Positions 39,251-45,126 of a stretch of 45,126 bases of DNA are shown here, piece after piece. This DNA comes from Streptomyces anulatus. Its GTDB lineage: Bacteria; Actinomycetota; Actinomycetes; Streptomycetales; Streptomycetaceae. The notes below the pieces were generated by a model, which saw nothing but the letters and a program-made list of their open reading frames with translations, did not search any database and was not told the origin of the DNA. Location of the stretch: the NCBI RefSeq assembly GCF_000721175.1, contig NZ_JOEZ01000057.1:1-45126 (forward strand), read 5' to 3'. Every line of letters begins with the position of its first letter. Positions within the stretch are counted from its first letter, which is position 1. The position numbers were made by a program, and so were the translations under genes.

Positions 39251-40030
39251 ATGACCACACCCCTGCCGTCCTGGCCGCCCCGGAGCACCGACCGCCGTAC
39301 GACCGCCCCGTACGTCGCCGTGCCGCGCGAGCCGCTCGATCCGGCCCGTACCGGCCGCCGCTGGGTACGGCGCCGTGCCAGGGGCATGACCGCCGACGCT
39401 GCCGCGGCCGCCCTGGACGTCGCCCGGTTCGGCGACCGGCAGAACTCGAGGTTCGAGGACCTGGCCGGTGACGAGCGCGGCCAGGCCGAGCTCGGCGAGT
39501 GGGAGCGGATCGCCCGGCTGCTCGCCGACGCGACCCCGGGCACCGTCTACGACCCGGACACCGACGACGTCGTCCGGGCCGAGCTGGCTGCCGACGCCGC
39601 GGCCGCCGCCGCCCGGGAGGCCGAGCTGCGCGAAGCGATGCGGATTGCGGCCCGCGCTGACGAGCTCCAGGCGCTGCGCGAGCTCGGCACCCTGGACCAG
39701 GCCGAGCCCCGAGAGGGCGACGAAGCCGTACGCGAGGAGCTCACCCGGCGAGCCGGCGGCTACGTCCAGGACGACGCCGACGCCTGGCTCGCCCGCGCGC
39801 TGGCTTCCCGCCTCGGGCACTACCGCGACCCGGCCGCCCGCGAAGCCGCGGCCGGCCTTCTCACCCCACCGGTTCTCGCTCAGGCCGCGCTGCTCGCCGA
39901 ACTCCTCCGCCTGGTACCCGGAGCCGACGTCGACCAGCTGGCGTTCGCGGCCCGGCTCGCCACCACCGAACCCGAAGCCACCGCAGCCCTCGCCGCGCAC
40001 CTCACCCACGCCCGCTCTCAAGCTCACTGA
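39251..40030 (+). CDS. Alanine-rich helical hypothetical protein
   Basis: 259 residues from ATG 39251, with GAGG six bases upstream. After a Pro/Arg-rich start (about 1-45) the sequence is almost entirely Ala/Glu/Arg/Leu helices (ERGQAELGEWERIARLLADA, AAAAAREAELREAMRIAARADEL, PVLAQAALLAELLRLVPGAD). No cysteines or membrane segments. Such proteins are frequent on Streptomyces linear plasmids. It could be a structural or DNA-associated protein, but nothing in the sequence decides this. Confidence 0.6.
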   Translation: MTTPLPSWPPRSTDRRTTAPYVAVPREPLDPARTGRRWVRRRARGMTADAAAAALDVARFGDRQNSRFEDLAGDERGQAELGEWERIARLLADATPGTVYDPDTDDVVRAELAADAAAAAAREAELREAMRIAARADELQALRELGTLDQAEPREGDEAVREELTRRAGGYVQDDADAWLARALASRLGHYRDPAAREAAAGLLTPPVLAQAALLAELLRLVPGADVDQLAFAARLATTEPEATAALAAHLTHARSQAH

Positions 40031-40057
40031 CTCACTCTCCGCAATCCCCCAGCTCTC

Positions 40058-40195
40058 GAACTTCTGGGGGGGGAGACCCGGGGGGTTGGGGCCAGAAATG
40101 CCCGAATGGCCCGGAACCTCTGGGGGGTGGCAGGCGAATTCCCAGGTGGAGGCGGTTTCGGGGGAGACCTGGGGGTCTGGGGGTAGAGCCCACGG
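40058..40195 (+). repeat. G-tract cluster with quadruplex potential
   Basis: Runs of four or more G occur at 40066-40073, 40080-40085, 40088-40091, 40122-40127, 40160-40164, 40171-40175 and 40179-40183. Most share the sequence CTGGGGG. The region lies between genes, directly upstream of the start at 40243. Confidence 0.6.
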
Positions 40196-40242
40196 ATCAT
40201 CACCGGCCGTCACCTCGCCACGGTGTGGGCGTTGTGCCGGGC

Positions 40243-40803
40243 ATGGACTGGACGCAGCTGCTCAAGGAACTCACCGCCGCGGTGGAGGTGCGCAACCGCA
40301 GGGTGGCGAGCCTGCGTACCGCCGGTTCCACCGTTGCCGAACTCGCGGCGCAGGCCCTCGCGGCCGGCGCCCCGGGCCCGCCCCTGCGCCGGATCCTGGC
40401 CGGAATGGAACCGCTGCTCGAACAGGAGCGCCCGCACGTGTGCGGACCAGGCCCCGTCGTTCCGCCCGGCCGCCCGGCCCTGCCGCAGCAGGCCACCGAC
40501 GCGGCGCCTCTGATCCGCCAGCCACTGTCGGCGGACGACGCCTTCGACCACCCCGTACCGATCCGGTACCCCCTGGAGGAGGCGTGGCAGAAGGGGATCC
40601 TGCCGTGGAAGGCATCGACCATGCGCACCTACGTGAAACGCTCCCGAGAGCGCTTCATCCCGGTGCCCGAGGGCGTACTGCACGGGCAGACCGTCCGGTA
40701 CACCGAGGACGAGCTGACGACCTGGCGTACGGCCTGGGAGAATCAGGCTGGCCCCACCACCGGCCGACCACCCGCAGGCCCTCCGGAACAGGTGTCACAC
40801 TGA
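40243..40803 (+). CDS. Hypothetical protein with a C-terminal excisionase-like helix-turn-helix
   Basis: 186 residues from ATG 40243 (an upstream GTG at 40225 is possible). The N-terminal third is helical (MDWTQLLKELTAAVEVRNRRVASLRTAG). A Pro-rich linker with one cysteine follows. The last about 70 residues (LEEAWQKGILPWKASTMRTYVKRSRERF, VRYTEDELTTW) resemble the MerR/excisionase-type HTH found in plasmid and phage helper proteins. DNA binding is inferred from this. TGTCAC repeats begin at its 3' end and could be its targets. Confidence 0.55.
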   Translation: MDWTQLLKELTAAVEVRNRRVASLRTAGSTVAELAAQALAAGAPGPPLRRILAGMEPLLEQERPHVCGPGPVVPPGRPALPQQATDAAPLIRQPLSADDAFDHPVPIRYPLEEAWQKGILPWKASTMRTYVKRSRERFIPVPEGVLHGQTVRYTEDELTTWRTAWENQAGPTTGRPPAGPPEQVSH

Positions 40804-40972
40804 CGGAGGGTGACTGTCACGCTCCTTCGCGATGTCACCCTTACGTGTCACGCCGCCCCGACTTCTGCCCCTGTTTGTCCGTTTCTCGGGGCTGCGGGGT
40901 TCTCCAGAGGCCGCTTTCCGGGTGGAGCGTGACACTCAAGATTTGACTTCACGCGCACTTATGAGAAGTGCG
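40793..40972. promoter_or_regulatory. TGTCAC box cluster and inverted repeat upstream of the TA-like pair
   Basis: TGTCAC occurs at 40793-40798, 40815-40820, 40833-40838 and 40846-40851, with the complement GTGACA at 40929-40934. Further on, CGCACTT (40954-40960) pairs with AAGTGCG (40966-40972). TTGACT at 40943-40948 could be a -35 box. The next gene starts at 41072. Related GACACGG copies occur at 42903-42909, 42925-42931 and 44975-44981. Confidence 0.45.
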
Positions 40973-41071
40973 GAGCGTAACTGTGGGCCGGGTTCCTGCG
41001 GAGTGCTCCCGGGCCCGGCTGCCCGGCGATACCGTGGTGGGACACGCCAGTTCTGCCTTCTGGAGCCCTCG

Positions 41072-41305
41072 ATGAGCGAACAGCCGGCCCCCGCCGACAC
41101 CACCCGGCAGCAGATGGAGCCCGACGCCGCCGATGGACTGCGCGCGTACGCGGCCCGGACCCGTGAGAGCGCCGACCAGCTCGCCGCCGTCCTGGAGGAC
41201 ATCGCCACCAACGGGCTGCCCTCGGTGGAGGACTGCACGCCGTGGGAGGAACTGCGCGAGGCCCACCTCGCCCGGCTCGCCGCCCAGCGCCCGGCCGTCG
41301 CCTGA
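41072..41305 (+). CDS. Putative antitoxin-like small protein
   Basis: 77 residues from ATG 41072. It is acidic and helical (DAADGLRAYAARTRESADQLAAVLEDIATNGLPSVEDCTPWEELREAHLARL), the usual profile of an antitoxin that wraps a RelE/ParE toxin; no separate HTH is visible. Its stop overlaps the toxin-like start (TGATG), giving tight translational coupling with the antitoxin first, as in type II modules. Assignment rests on context. Confidence 0.55.
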   Translation: MSEQPAPADTTRQQMEPDAADGLRAYAARTRESADQLAAVLEDIATNGLPSVEDCTPWEELREAHLARLAAQRPAVA

Positions 41306-41571
41306 TGATCCCTCGCCCCCGCCGTGCCCGGATCGCGTTCTCCGACTCCGCCGCCAAGCAGCTGGACACCATCACCAGCGAAGCCGAGCTCCACGCCCTG
41401 GACCGCGCCCTGGTCGTCATCTCCGTCGACCCCCACGCCGGCGAGCTCCTTCCCGGCGACAGCAGCGGACCGCGGCTGCGCCAGTACGCCGACGACGTCG
41501 AACGCGTCCGGCTCGTGTACTGGGTGACCGCATTGAAGACGGTGGTCGTGGTCGCCTTCATCGAGGTGTAG
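41305..41571 (+). CDS. Putative RelE/ParE-like toxin
   Basis: 88 residues from ATG 41305, overlapping the antitoxin stop. The pattern is RelE/ParE-like: an initial strand (RIAFSDSAAKQLD), a helix (SEAELHALDRALVVISVDP), and a closing beta-sheet (RLRQYADDVERVRLVYWVTALKTVVVVAFIEV). Length fits. RelE-type toxins cut mRNA on ribosomes and ParE-type poison gyrase; which applies cannot be read here. On a linear plasmid the pair could serve stability. Confidence 0.6.
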   Translation: MIPRPRRARIAFSDSAAKQLDTITSEAELHALDRALVVISVDPHAGELLPGDSSGPRLRQYADDVERVRLVYWVTALKTVVVVAFIEV

Positions 41572-41622
41572 CAGCCGCCCGCCGCCCTCGTACTGCTTGG
41601 TTTCCTCGCTGTGCTGCCCGGC

Positions 41623-41654
41623 CTCTCCAGTATCAGGCGCCTGGTACTGGAGAG
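41623..41654. repeat. Near-perfect 32-bp palindrome
   Basis: CTCTCCAGTA-t-CAGGC and its mirror GCCTG-g-TACTGGAGAG meet with no spacer; only one base pair is mismatched. It is 52 bases after the toxin-like stop. It is too long and spacer-free for an ordinary terminator and could be a recombination or protein-binding site. Confidence 0.75.
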
Positions 41655-42038
41655 CGATGACATTCGAAGGCTGGCCCCGGGCGGCGTGCGGGCGCTGCTC
41701 GTGAAGCAGCGCCGCTTCTGGTGCGCAGTAATCGCACGGCCGGGCAGAGCTGGCCACTGCACCCATCCCGTCGGGCGCACATGATCCTTCCCGGCGCTGT
41801 ACGGCCTCCTGCGGCGCTCCGAGCGCCGCCCGACTCCCCGAGCGGCGATCACGGGCCTCCTGTGCCTTCACGGCGGCGTACAGCACTTCGTCCGGCCCGG
41901 GGTGTCTCTGGAGCCCCCGGCCGTCTTGTCGCAGCTTGTCTTGGGCGCCGGTGGTCTCGCTCTCCCGGCCGCGAGCTCCGCTCTCAGGGGGGAGAGTTCA
42001 ACCCGCGCATAGGCACTGCAACTACTTACCTCTAATGG

Positions 42039-42220
42039 GGTGCAAGACGGTGCCCGGCCGCAGCCCCGCTGGGACGGCTTCCAGCGGCCCCCGCGGAAGC
42101 TCTGGCAGCGATCTCCAGCACCAGTCGGCGCGCCTTGCACCCTTCCGCTGGCAGCCCGTCCTGCTGCACGGGCTGCTGCTCCTGGTGGTGAAGGGTGCAA
42201 GGGCAGCAGAAAGGTGCAAG
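42039..42220. repeat. Four GGTGCAAG octamers within 182 bases
   Basis: Direct copies at 42039-42046, 42194-42201 and 42213-42220, and an inverted copy at 42134-42141. Two share the longer GAAGGGTGCAAGG. Between convergent genes such repeats are not promoter elements, so an iteron or partition-site role is possible. Confidence 0.5.
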
Positions 42221-42311
42221 ACCGGGTGCTGCACAGGTCCGCCTCGCCCGCGATGCAGCATTCGCCCGACCCAGGCGGCACACGGGTGCTGCTCGTGCAG
42301 CAAGGCCGGCC

Positions 42312-42764
42312 TTACTGTGCAGCGACTCGCCTCTCCCGACCCTGCGCCAGCTGCTCCCGCCGGTCGCGGCGCGCTTGGCCCAGACGTGAGCACGCCTGCG
42401 CCGCGCACTCGAAGTACATGTCGACGTCCACGCTGCGCTCGCGGCGGGCGACCTCGTACGCGCCCTTCAGCGCCTCGAAGGCGGCCACCACGGGCAGGGT
42501 GATGTCCTCGTGCGCCCCGGTCGCCGTGTCGAGGTAGTGCGCGAAGCCGAAGCTGTAGCTGTCGTCGCGCTCGTCCTCGAGGACCCGCTGGCGGGCCTGG
42601 CGGGCCGCCTCGAACCATCGCAGGCCGTCGTCCACGCCCAGGGCGTCCACGACGATCGCGAGGAACGGGGTCACCCGCTCCGCGGTCGCGGGCCAGCTGT
42701 CGGTGGCCGGGCCGAAGCGTTTGCCCAGCTCCTGGGTGAAGTGGAGGCCGAAGTCGTACGTCAC
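42312..42764 (-). CDS. Hypothetical protein
   Basis: 150 residues from GTG 42764, with AGGAG nine bases upstream. It is all-helical with a conserved-looking aromatic start (MTYDFGLHFTQELGKRFG) and a central segment (LRWFEAARQARQRVLEDERDDSYSFGFAHYLDTATGAHEDITLPVVAAF). The C-terminus is basic. No family recognised. An inverted repeat (CCGTGTCGC at 42885-42893, GCGACACGG at 42901-42909) lies 120-145 bases upstream and may be its operator. Confidence 0.6.
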   Translation of the reverse strand: MTYDFGLHFTQELGKRFGPATDSWPATAERVTPFLAIVVDALGVDDGLRWFEAARQARQRVLEDERDDSYSFGFAHYLDTATGAHEDITLPVVAAFEALKGAYEVARRERSVDVDMYFECAAQACSRLGQARRDRREQLAQGRERRVAAQ

Positions 42765-42884
42765 CCTCCACTCCTACCGCGAGGGCCGGCCCTCGGTCGG
42801 GCGGCACGCGGAGCTCCACTGCGGGAACGCCCGTACGCACCGTGCCATCTGCGACTGTCCCCCTGGAGGGACACCGCTCCTGTG

Positions 42885-42931
42885 CCGTGTCGCGCAGGGG
42901 GCGACACGGGTGTCAAGCAGAGGTGACACGG
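42885..42931. promoter_or_regulatory. GCGACACGG inverted repeat upstream of the gene at 42312-42764
   Basis: CCGTGTCGC (42885-42893) and GCGACACGG (42901-42909) form a perfect 9-bp inverted repeat, with a further GTGACACGG at 42923-42931. The position in the divergent upstream region fits an operator. Confidence 0.45.
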
Positions 42932-42984
42932 CAGGTGCTGGCGAGCATGAAGAAGGCGCCGTACCCGTCGGGTGCGGCGCCTGG

Positions 42985-43017
42985 GGAGATGTATGCAGCC
43001 TGGGCGCATACATCTCC
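42985..43017 (-). terminator. 12-bp hairpin ending the winged-helix operon
   Basis: GGAGATGTATGC (42985-42996) pairs perfectly with GCATACATCTCC (43006-43017), 16 bases after the operon's last stop. Its arms carry TGTATGC, similar to the TGCATACAAC boxes upstream of the same operon, so it may also bind the encoded regulators. Confidence 0.7.
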
Positions 43018-43032
43018 GGCGAGCTCGGGAAG

Positions 43033-43512
43033 TCAGCCGGCGAGCCGGAGGGCGGGCCGGGCCTCGGGGGCTGGGGCGTCCTCGCCGCCGTCGGGGTCGG
43101 GGTTGGGGTCGAAGCCGGTGTCGGTGCGCGCGTCGCTGGCCCGCGGGGGGCGGATGTCGCCGGTGGGGAAGTTCAGCGGCCACACGAAGGTCTCGGGGTC
43201 GCTGAGGTGGTTGAGCATGTGGGGGAGCGACTCGTACGCGGCGAAGAGCGGGTGGATGAGCACGCTGCCCTGGCGGTGCCGGCCGTCGAGGAGGCCCTTG
43301 TCCTTGAGCTGGCCGATCGCGCGGGAGACCGCGGCCTGGCTGATGTCGAGGCGCTTGGCGACGTCGGTCTGCCGGATCCTGACGACGCCGCTGGCATCCT
43401 GCCGGGCCTGGAGGATGTCGAAGACGTCGCGCGCTGTGGGGCTCAGCCGGGCGTTCGGCAGGACCTCGAAGGCGTCCGGGTTCCGGAAGCCGGGGACGGG
43501 GTTGTCGCTCAT
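43033..43512 (-). CDS. Winged-helix (MarR-like) DNA-binding protein, second gene of subtelomeric operon
   Basis: 159 residues from ATG 43512 (overlapping the upstream stop by four bases). Residues about 25-95 form a winged helix: LSPTARDVFDILQARQD, then VRIRQTDVAKRLDISQAAVSRAIGQLKDKGLLDG. The C-terminus is acidic and Pro-rich. It belongs to the same type as the upstream gene product (HTH with VSRAIGQL versus VSRSIGEL), so both may bind related sites. Related winged-helix proteins on linear plasmids are often transfer or replication regulators. Confidence 0.75.
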   Translation of the reverse strand: MSDNPVPGFRNPDAFEVLPNARLSPTARDVFDILQARQDASGVVRIRQTDVAKRLDISQAAVSRAIGQLKDKGLLDGRHRQGSVLIHPLFAAYESLPHMLNHLSDPETFVWPLNFPTGDIRPPRASDARTDTGFDPNPDPDGGEDAPAPEARPALRLAG

Positions 43513-44066
43513 CGCTCTGCCTTCCTCACGTTCGGGATGACAATCTCGCGGGCCGTCAGGACCTTCGGACCCAGTTTGTTGACCAGGGCCCGCTGCCTGT
43601 CGCTCCCCCAACGGTAGGCGTAGAGGGGATGCAGCCGGTACATGCCCCTGCTCTCCTTCCAGGCAAAGTTCTGCCGGGAGAGCTCGCCGATGGAGCGGGA
43701 GACCTTCGACTGCGAGCAGCCGAACTTCTCGGCCAGGCCTCGCTGGGTCATCTTCACCAGGGCCTCATCGTCGTGGTGGACCGTCATGTGGTCCAGCACG
43801 TTCCTCGCCATGGAGGAGAAGTTGAACTTCCACATCTCGTCCTGAAGCCGCTGGGACGCGCTGAGGTGGATCCGGCCGTAGAAGGCGTAGGGCTTCGAGT
43901 CGCCCTTCGTCGAGAAGGTGCCGCCCTTGCGCCCCAGCTCCTCCAGCCTCTTCAGCAGCGCCCGCGCGGACTCCAGACCGTAGGAGTCGTCGGGCTTCTG
44001 AGGCACCGGCGCCGGGCGTACGGCCCTGGCGACGGCTGGCGCGCTACGCCTCTGGGACTGGGCCAC
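43509..44066 (-). CDS. Winged-helix DNA-binding protein, first gene of subtelomeric operon
   Basis: 185 residues. GTG 44066 is chosen because AAGGAGG lies about five bases upstream; longer starts (ATG 44099) lack one. A basic Ala/Pro start precedes a helical region (LLKRLEELGRKGGTF), a strand (YAFYGRIHLSAS), and a winged helix about 115-165 (DEALVKMTQRGLAEKFGCSQSKVSRSIGEL) ending RLHPLYAYRWG. It overlaps the second regulator by four bases. TGCATACAAC boxes upstream suggest autoregulation. Confidence 0.75.
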   Translation of the reverse strand: MAQSQRRSAPAVARAVRPAPVPQKPDDSYGLESARALLKRLEELGRKGGTFSTKGDSKPYAFYGRIHLSASQRLQDEMWKFNFSSMARNVLDHMTVHHDDEALVKMTQRGLAEKFGCSQSKVSRSIGELSRQNFAWKESRGMYRLHPLYAYRWGSDRQRALVNKLGPKVLTAREIVIPNVRKAER

Positions 44067-44097
44067 TGGCCCCTCCTTACGAAGATCATCGAGGCGC

Positions 44098-44235
44098 ATA
44101 ACATACCAGCAGTGACATGTTATTCGCGGAACCATGCACCCGGCGGCGTGTCCCTTGCTTTCGACCCTTGATGCAGCTACGTGCATACAACTCCGGCTCC
44201 AGAGGCACGTTGTATGCAGCCAGGATGCATACAAC
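44098..44235 (-). promoter_or_regulatory. Operator boxes upstream of the winged-helix operon
   Basis: TGCATACAAC at 44182-44191, inverted GTTGTATGCA at 44209-44218 and TGCATACAAC at 44226-44235. Closer to the start, ATAACAT (44098-44104) pairs with ATGTTAT (44117-44123). All lie 30-170 bases upstream of GTG 44066. The first set forms one inverted and one direct arrangement. Confidence 0.6.
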
Positions 44236-44978
44236 TTCCGCGTTTCCGCAGGTCACAGCGCTGCGCCTTCTGTAATCTTTAAGAGCGGCCCGGATTCCAC
44301 CGCAACCAGCCCCCGCCGGTGACGCCCACCGGCACCTCGCTCGCAGCCACGGCAGCAACGAGTCGACAACCACCGGATGGCGGGACGCCGGCCGCCGTGG
44401 CTGCGCTCGCTTCGCGTGCGGCACCGCGCCCTCGCCCGGACCGGTGGACAGCGTCAACGGCTCTGAGTCTCGGGTGGTGCCAGCCGTGACGCTCTCAAGC
44501 CAGGAAGCGTGGCTGGCACCGGTGGGCGGTTCCGCCGCCCGGCCCTTGAGGCCGTTCGGCTCCGGTACCTCCGCACGCCGGAATTCCGGCTTTCCGATAT
44601 CTGAGGTCCCGTTCTGTGGCTCAGGCCCGCAGCTTCCCAGTGTGGAATTCCTCGCGTAAGTTGGTGGACCGAAATTCTGATGCGGACCGTTCATCGAAAC
44701 CATTCACCTTGACCGCCCGGTTGAGGGGTGTCCCCAACTTCCGCCAACGCTACATGTGCATCTCTCGGATGCACCCGCTACACTGAAACCCGACACGAAC
44801 GAGCGATCCACGCCCTCACAGCCAGCCTGGCCCGCATCGCGGGCCCCAAGGTTCTGGAGGCGCAGCCGGAAGGACCGTCAGGCGGGGGAGCCCAGCGGAC
44901 CCGCCAGGAGCGCCCCGCGCTCCTCCCAACTCCCGCACTGGAGACCCCACTAGCCGCACCACCACACCCCAGTGACAC
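44236..44978. other. Subtelomeric region without a confident gene
   Basis: About 740 bases. A frame from GTG 44731 (YTETRHERAIHALTASLARI in its middle) looks partly coding but runs into the telomere without a stop, so I treat it as a relic or coincidence. TGTGCAT/ATGCAC (about 44754-44773) is a minor inverted pair. No RNA gene seen. Confidence 0.4.
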
Positions 44979-45126
44979 GGCCGCGCGATGCGCGGCCAGC
45001 CGGGCCCGCAGCGGCCGGCCCCACTACCCACTGGAGCGCAGCGGAGGTGGGCGCCCACGCATCGCGTGGGCGAAGGGAGCGCAGCGACCGCCCCGCTTGC
45101 ACATCGCGCAGCGATGTGGTACCCGC
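44979..45126. repeat. Streptomyces telomere: palindrome array at the replicon end
   Basis: Successive short-loop palindromes: GGCCGCGC/GCGCGGCC (44979-44986/44990-44997, loop GAT); CCCAC/GTGGG around GCGCAGC (45027-45051); CGCCCACGC/GCGTGGGCG (45052-45060/45064-45072, loop ATC); and ACATCGC/GCGATGT (45101-45107/45111-45117, loop GCA). Read from the end inward, the final bases are GCGGGTACCACATCGC, the archetypal Streptomyces telomere. The terminal about ten bases appear to be missing from the window. These foldbacks are the substrate for Tap and Tpg. Confidence 0.92.

Larger units (their letters stand above)
41572..42311. other. 740-base convergent intergenic region rich in repeats
   Basis: It lies between the 3' ends of the toxin-like gene and the minus-strand gene at 42312. 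No gene is supported. It carries a near-perfect 32-bp palindrome and four GGTGCAAG octamers (both listed separately) plus many TGCTGC/GCAGCA pairs. Such a region between converging genes may be a cis-acting maintenance site. Confidence 0.45.

Noticed and set aside
41721..42540. Several overlapping frames on both strands in the convergent gap
   Set aside because: They read through the repeats and hairpins, are Ser/Arg/Pro/Ala-rich, and conflict with each other.
44731..45126. Open frame running into the telomere
   Set aside because: A short stretch looks coding (YTETRHERAIHALTASL) but the frame crosses the palindrome array with no stop and no ribosome site.
1..45126. CRISPR arrays, tRNA or rRNA genes
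   Set aside because: No regularly spaced identical repeats with unique spacers and no tRNA or rRNA-like folds were noticed on reading; no covariance search could be run.

Overview
The window is about 45 kb of very GC-rich DNA with Streptomyces-type codon use, many GTG/TTG starts, long perfect hairpin terminators, exported proteins with actinobacterial signal peptides, and a complete telomere-maintenance gene pair (tap-tpg, 26555-29419). The last ~150 bases (44979-45126) are a dense array of short-loop palindromes. The final one, read inwards from the end, begins GCGGGTACCACATCGC, which I recognise as the archetypal Streptomyces telomere. The sequence is therefore one end (here the right end) of a linear Streptomyces replicon. 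I favour a linear plasmid because of the replication-type, toxin-antitoxin and small accessory genes, but a chromosome arm cannot be excluded.

Layout. 1-3954: end of an unknown gene, then a two-gene unit of a large winged-helix/zinc-ribbon protein (candidate replication initiator) and a DciA-like (DUF721) helicase-loader homologue. 3957-10834: accessory genes: a convergent Gp37/Gp68-type radical-SAM-like protein and its three-Cys-motif partner TcmP, a small membrane protein coupled to an HTH/coiled-coil/receiver fusion, a double zinc-finger protein, a tiny ORF ending at a 20-bp hairpin, and a membrane-anchored Mrr-like nuclease. 10905-13097: a gene split by an IS630-type element at a TA target; removing the element and one TA restores the frame exactly. 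13271-25147: an exported-protein region with a lipoprotein and a crystallin/protease-inhibitor-like protein, a 1319-residue lysozyme-like plus SGNH-hydrolase enzyme, a class B penicillin-binding protein, a relic of the replication gene, and a second cassette of small secreted protein plus a paralogue of the lipoprotein.

25377-38187: the telomere-protein region. Tap and Tpg are intact. A second, N-truncated tpg copy lies at 33787-34298, a tpg start relic at 36177-36309, and a divergent complete tpg-like gene at 37597-38187. Between tpg copies sit a decapitated adenylate kinase, a four-cysteine secreted protein with its own three-gene ABC exporter-like operon, a cassette bounded by 30-bp inverted repeats, and a 2H phosphoesterase gene pair. 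38409-45126: small hypothetical genes, a toxin-antitoxin-like pair, large convergent intergenic repeats, and an operon of two winged-helix regulators with TGCATACAAC operator boxes just inside the telomere.

The most promising undescribed systems are: (i) two cassettes pairing unrelated small secreted proteins with paralogous four-cysteine exported proteins; (ii) the secreted four-cysteine protein with its ABC operon between tpg direct repeats; (iii) the Gp37/68-TcmP pair. All function assignments rest on reading motifs by eye; no database search was run.
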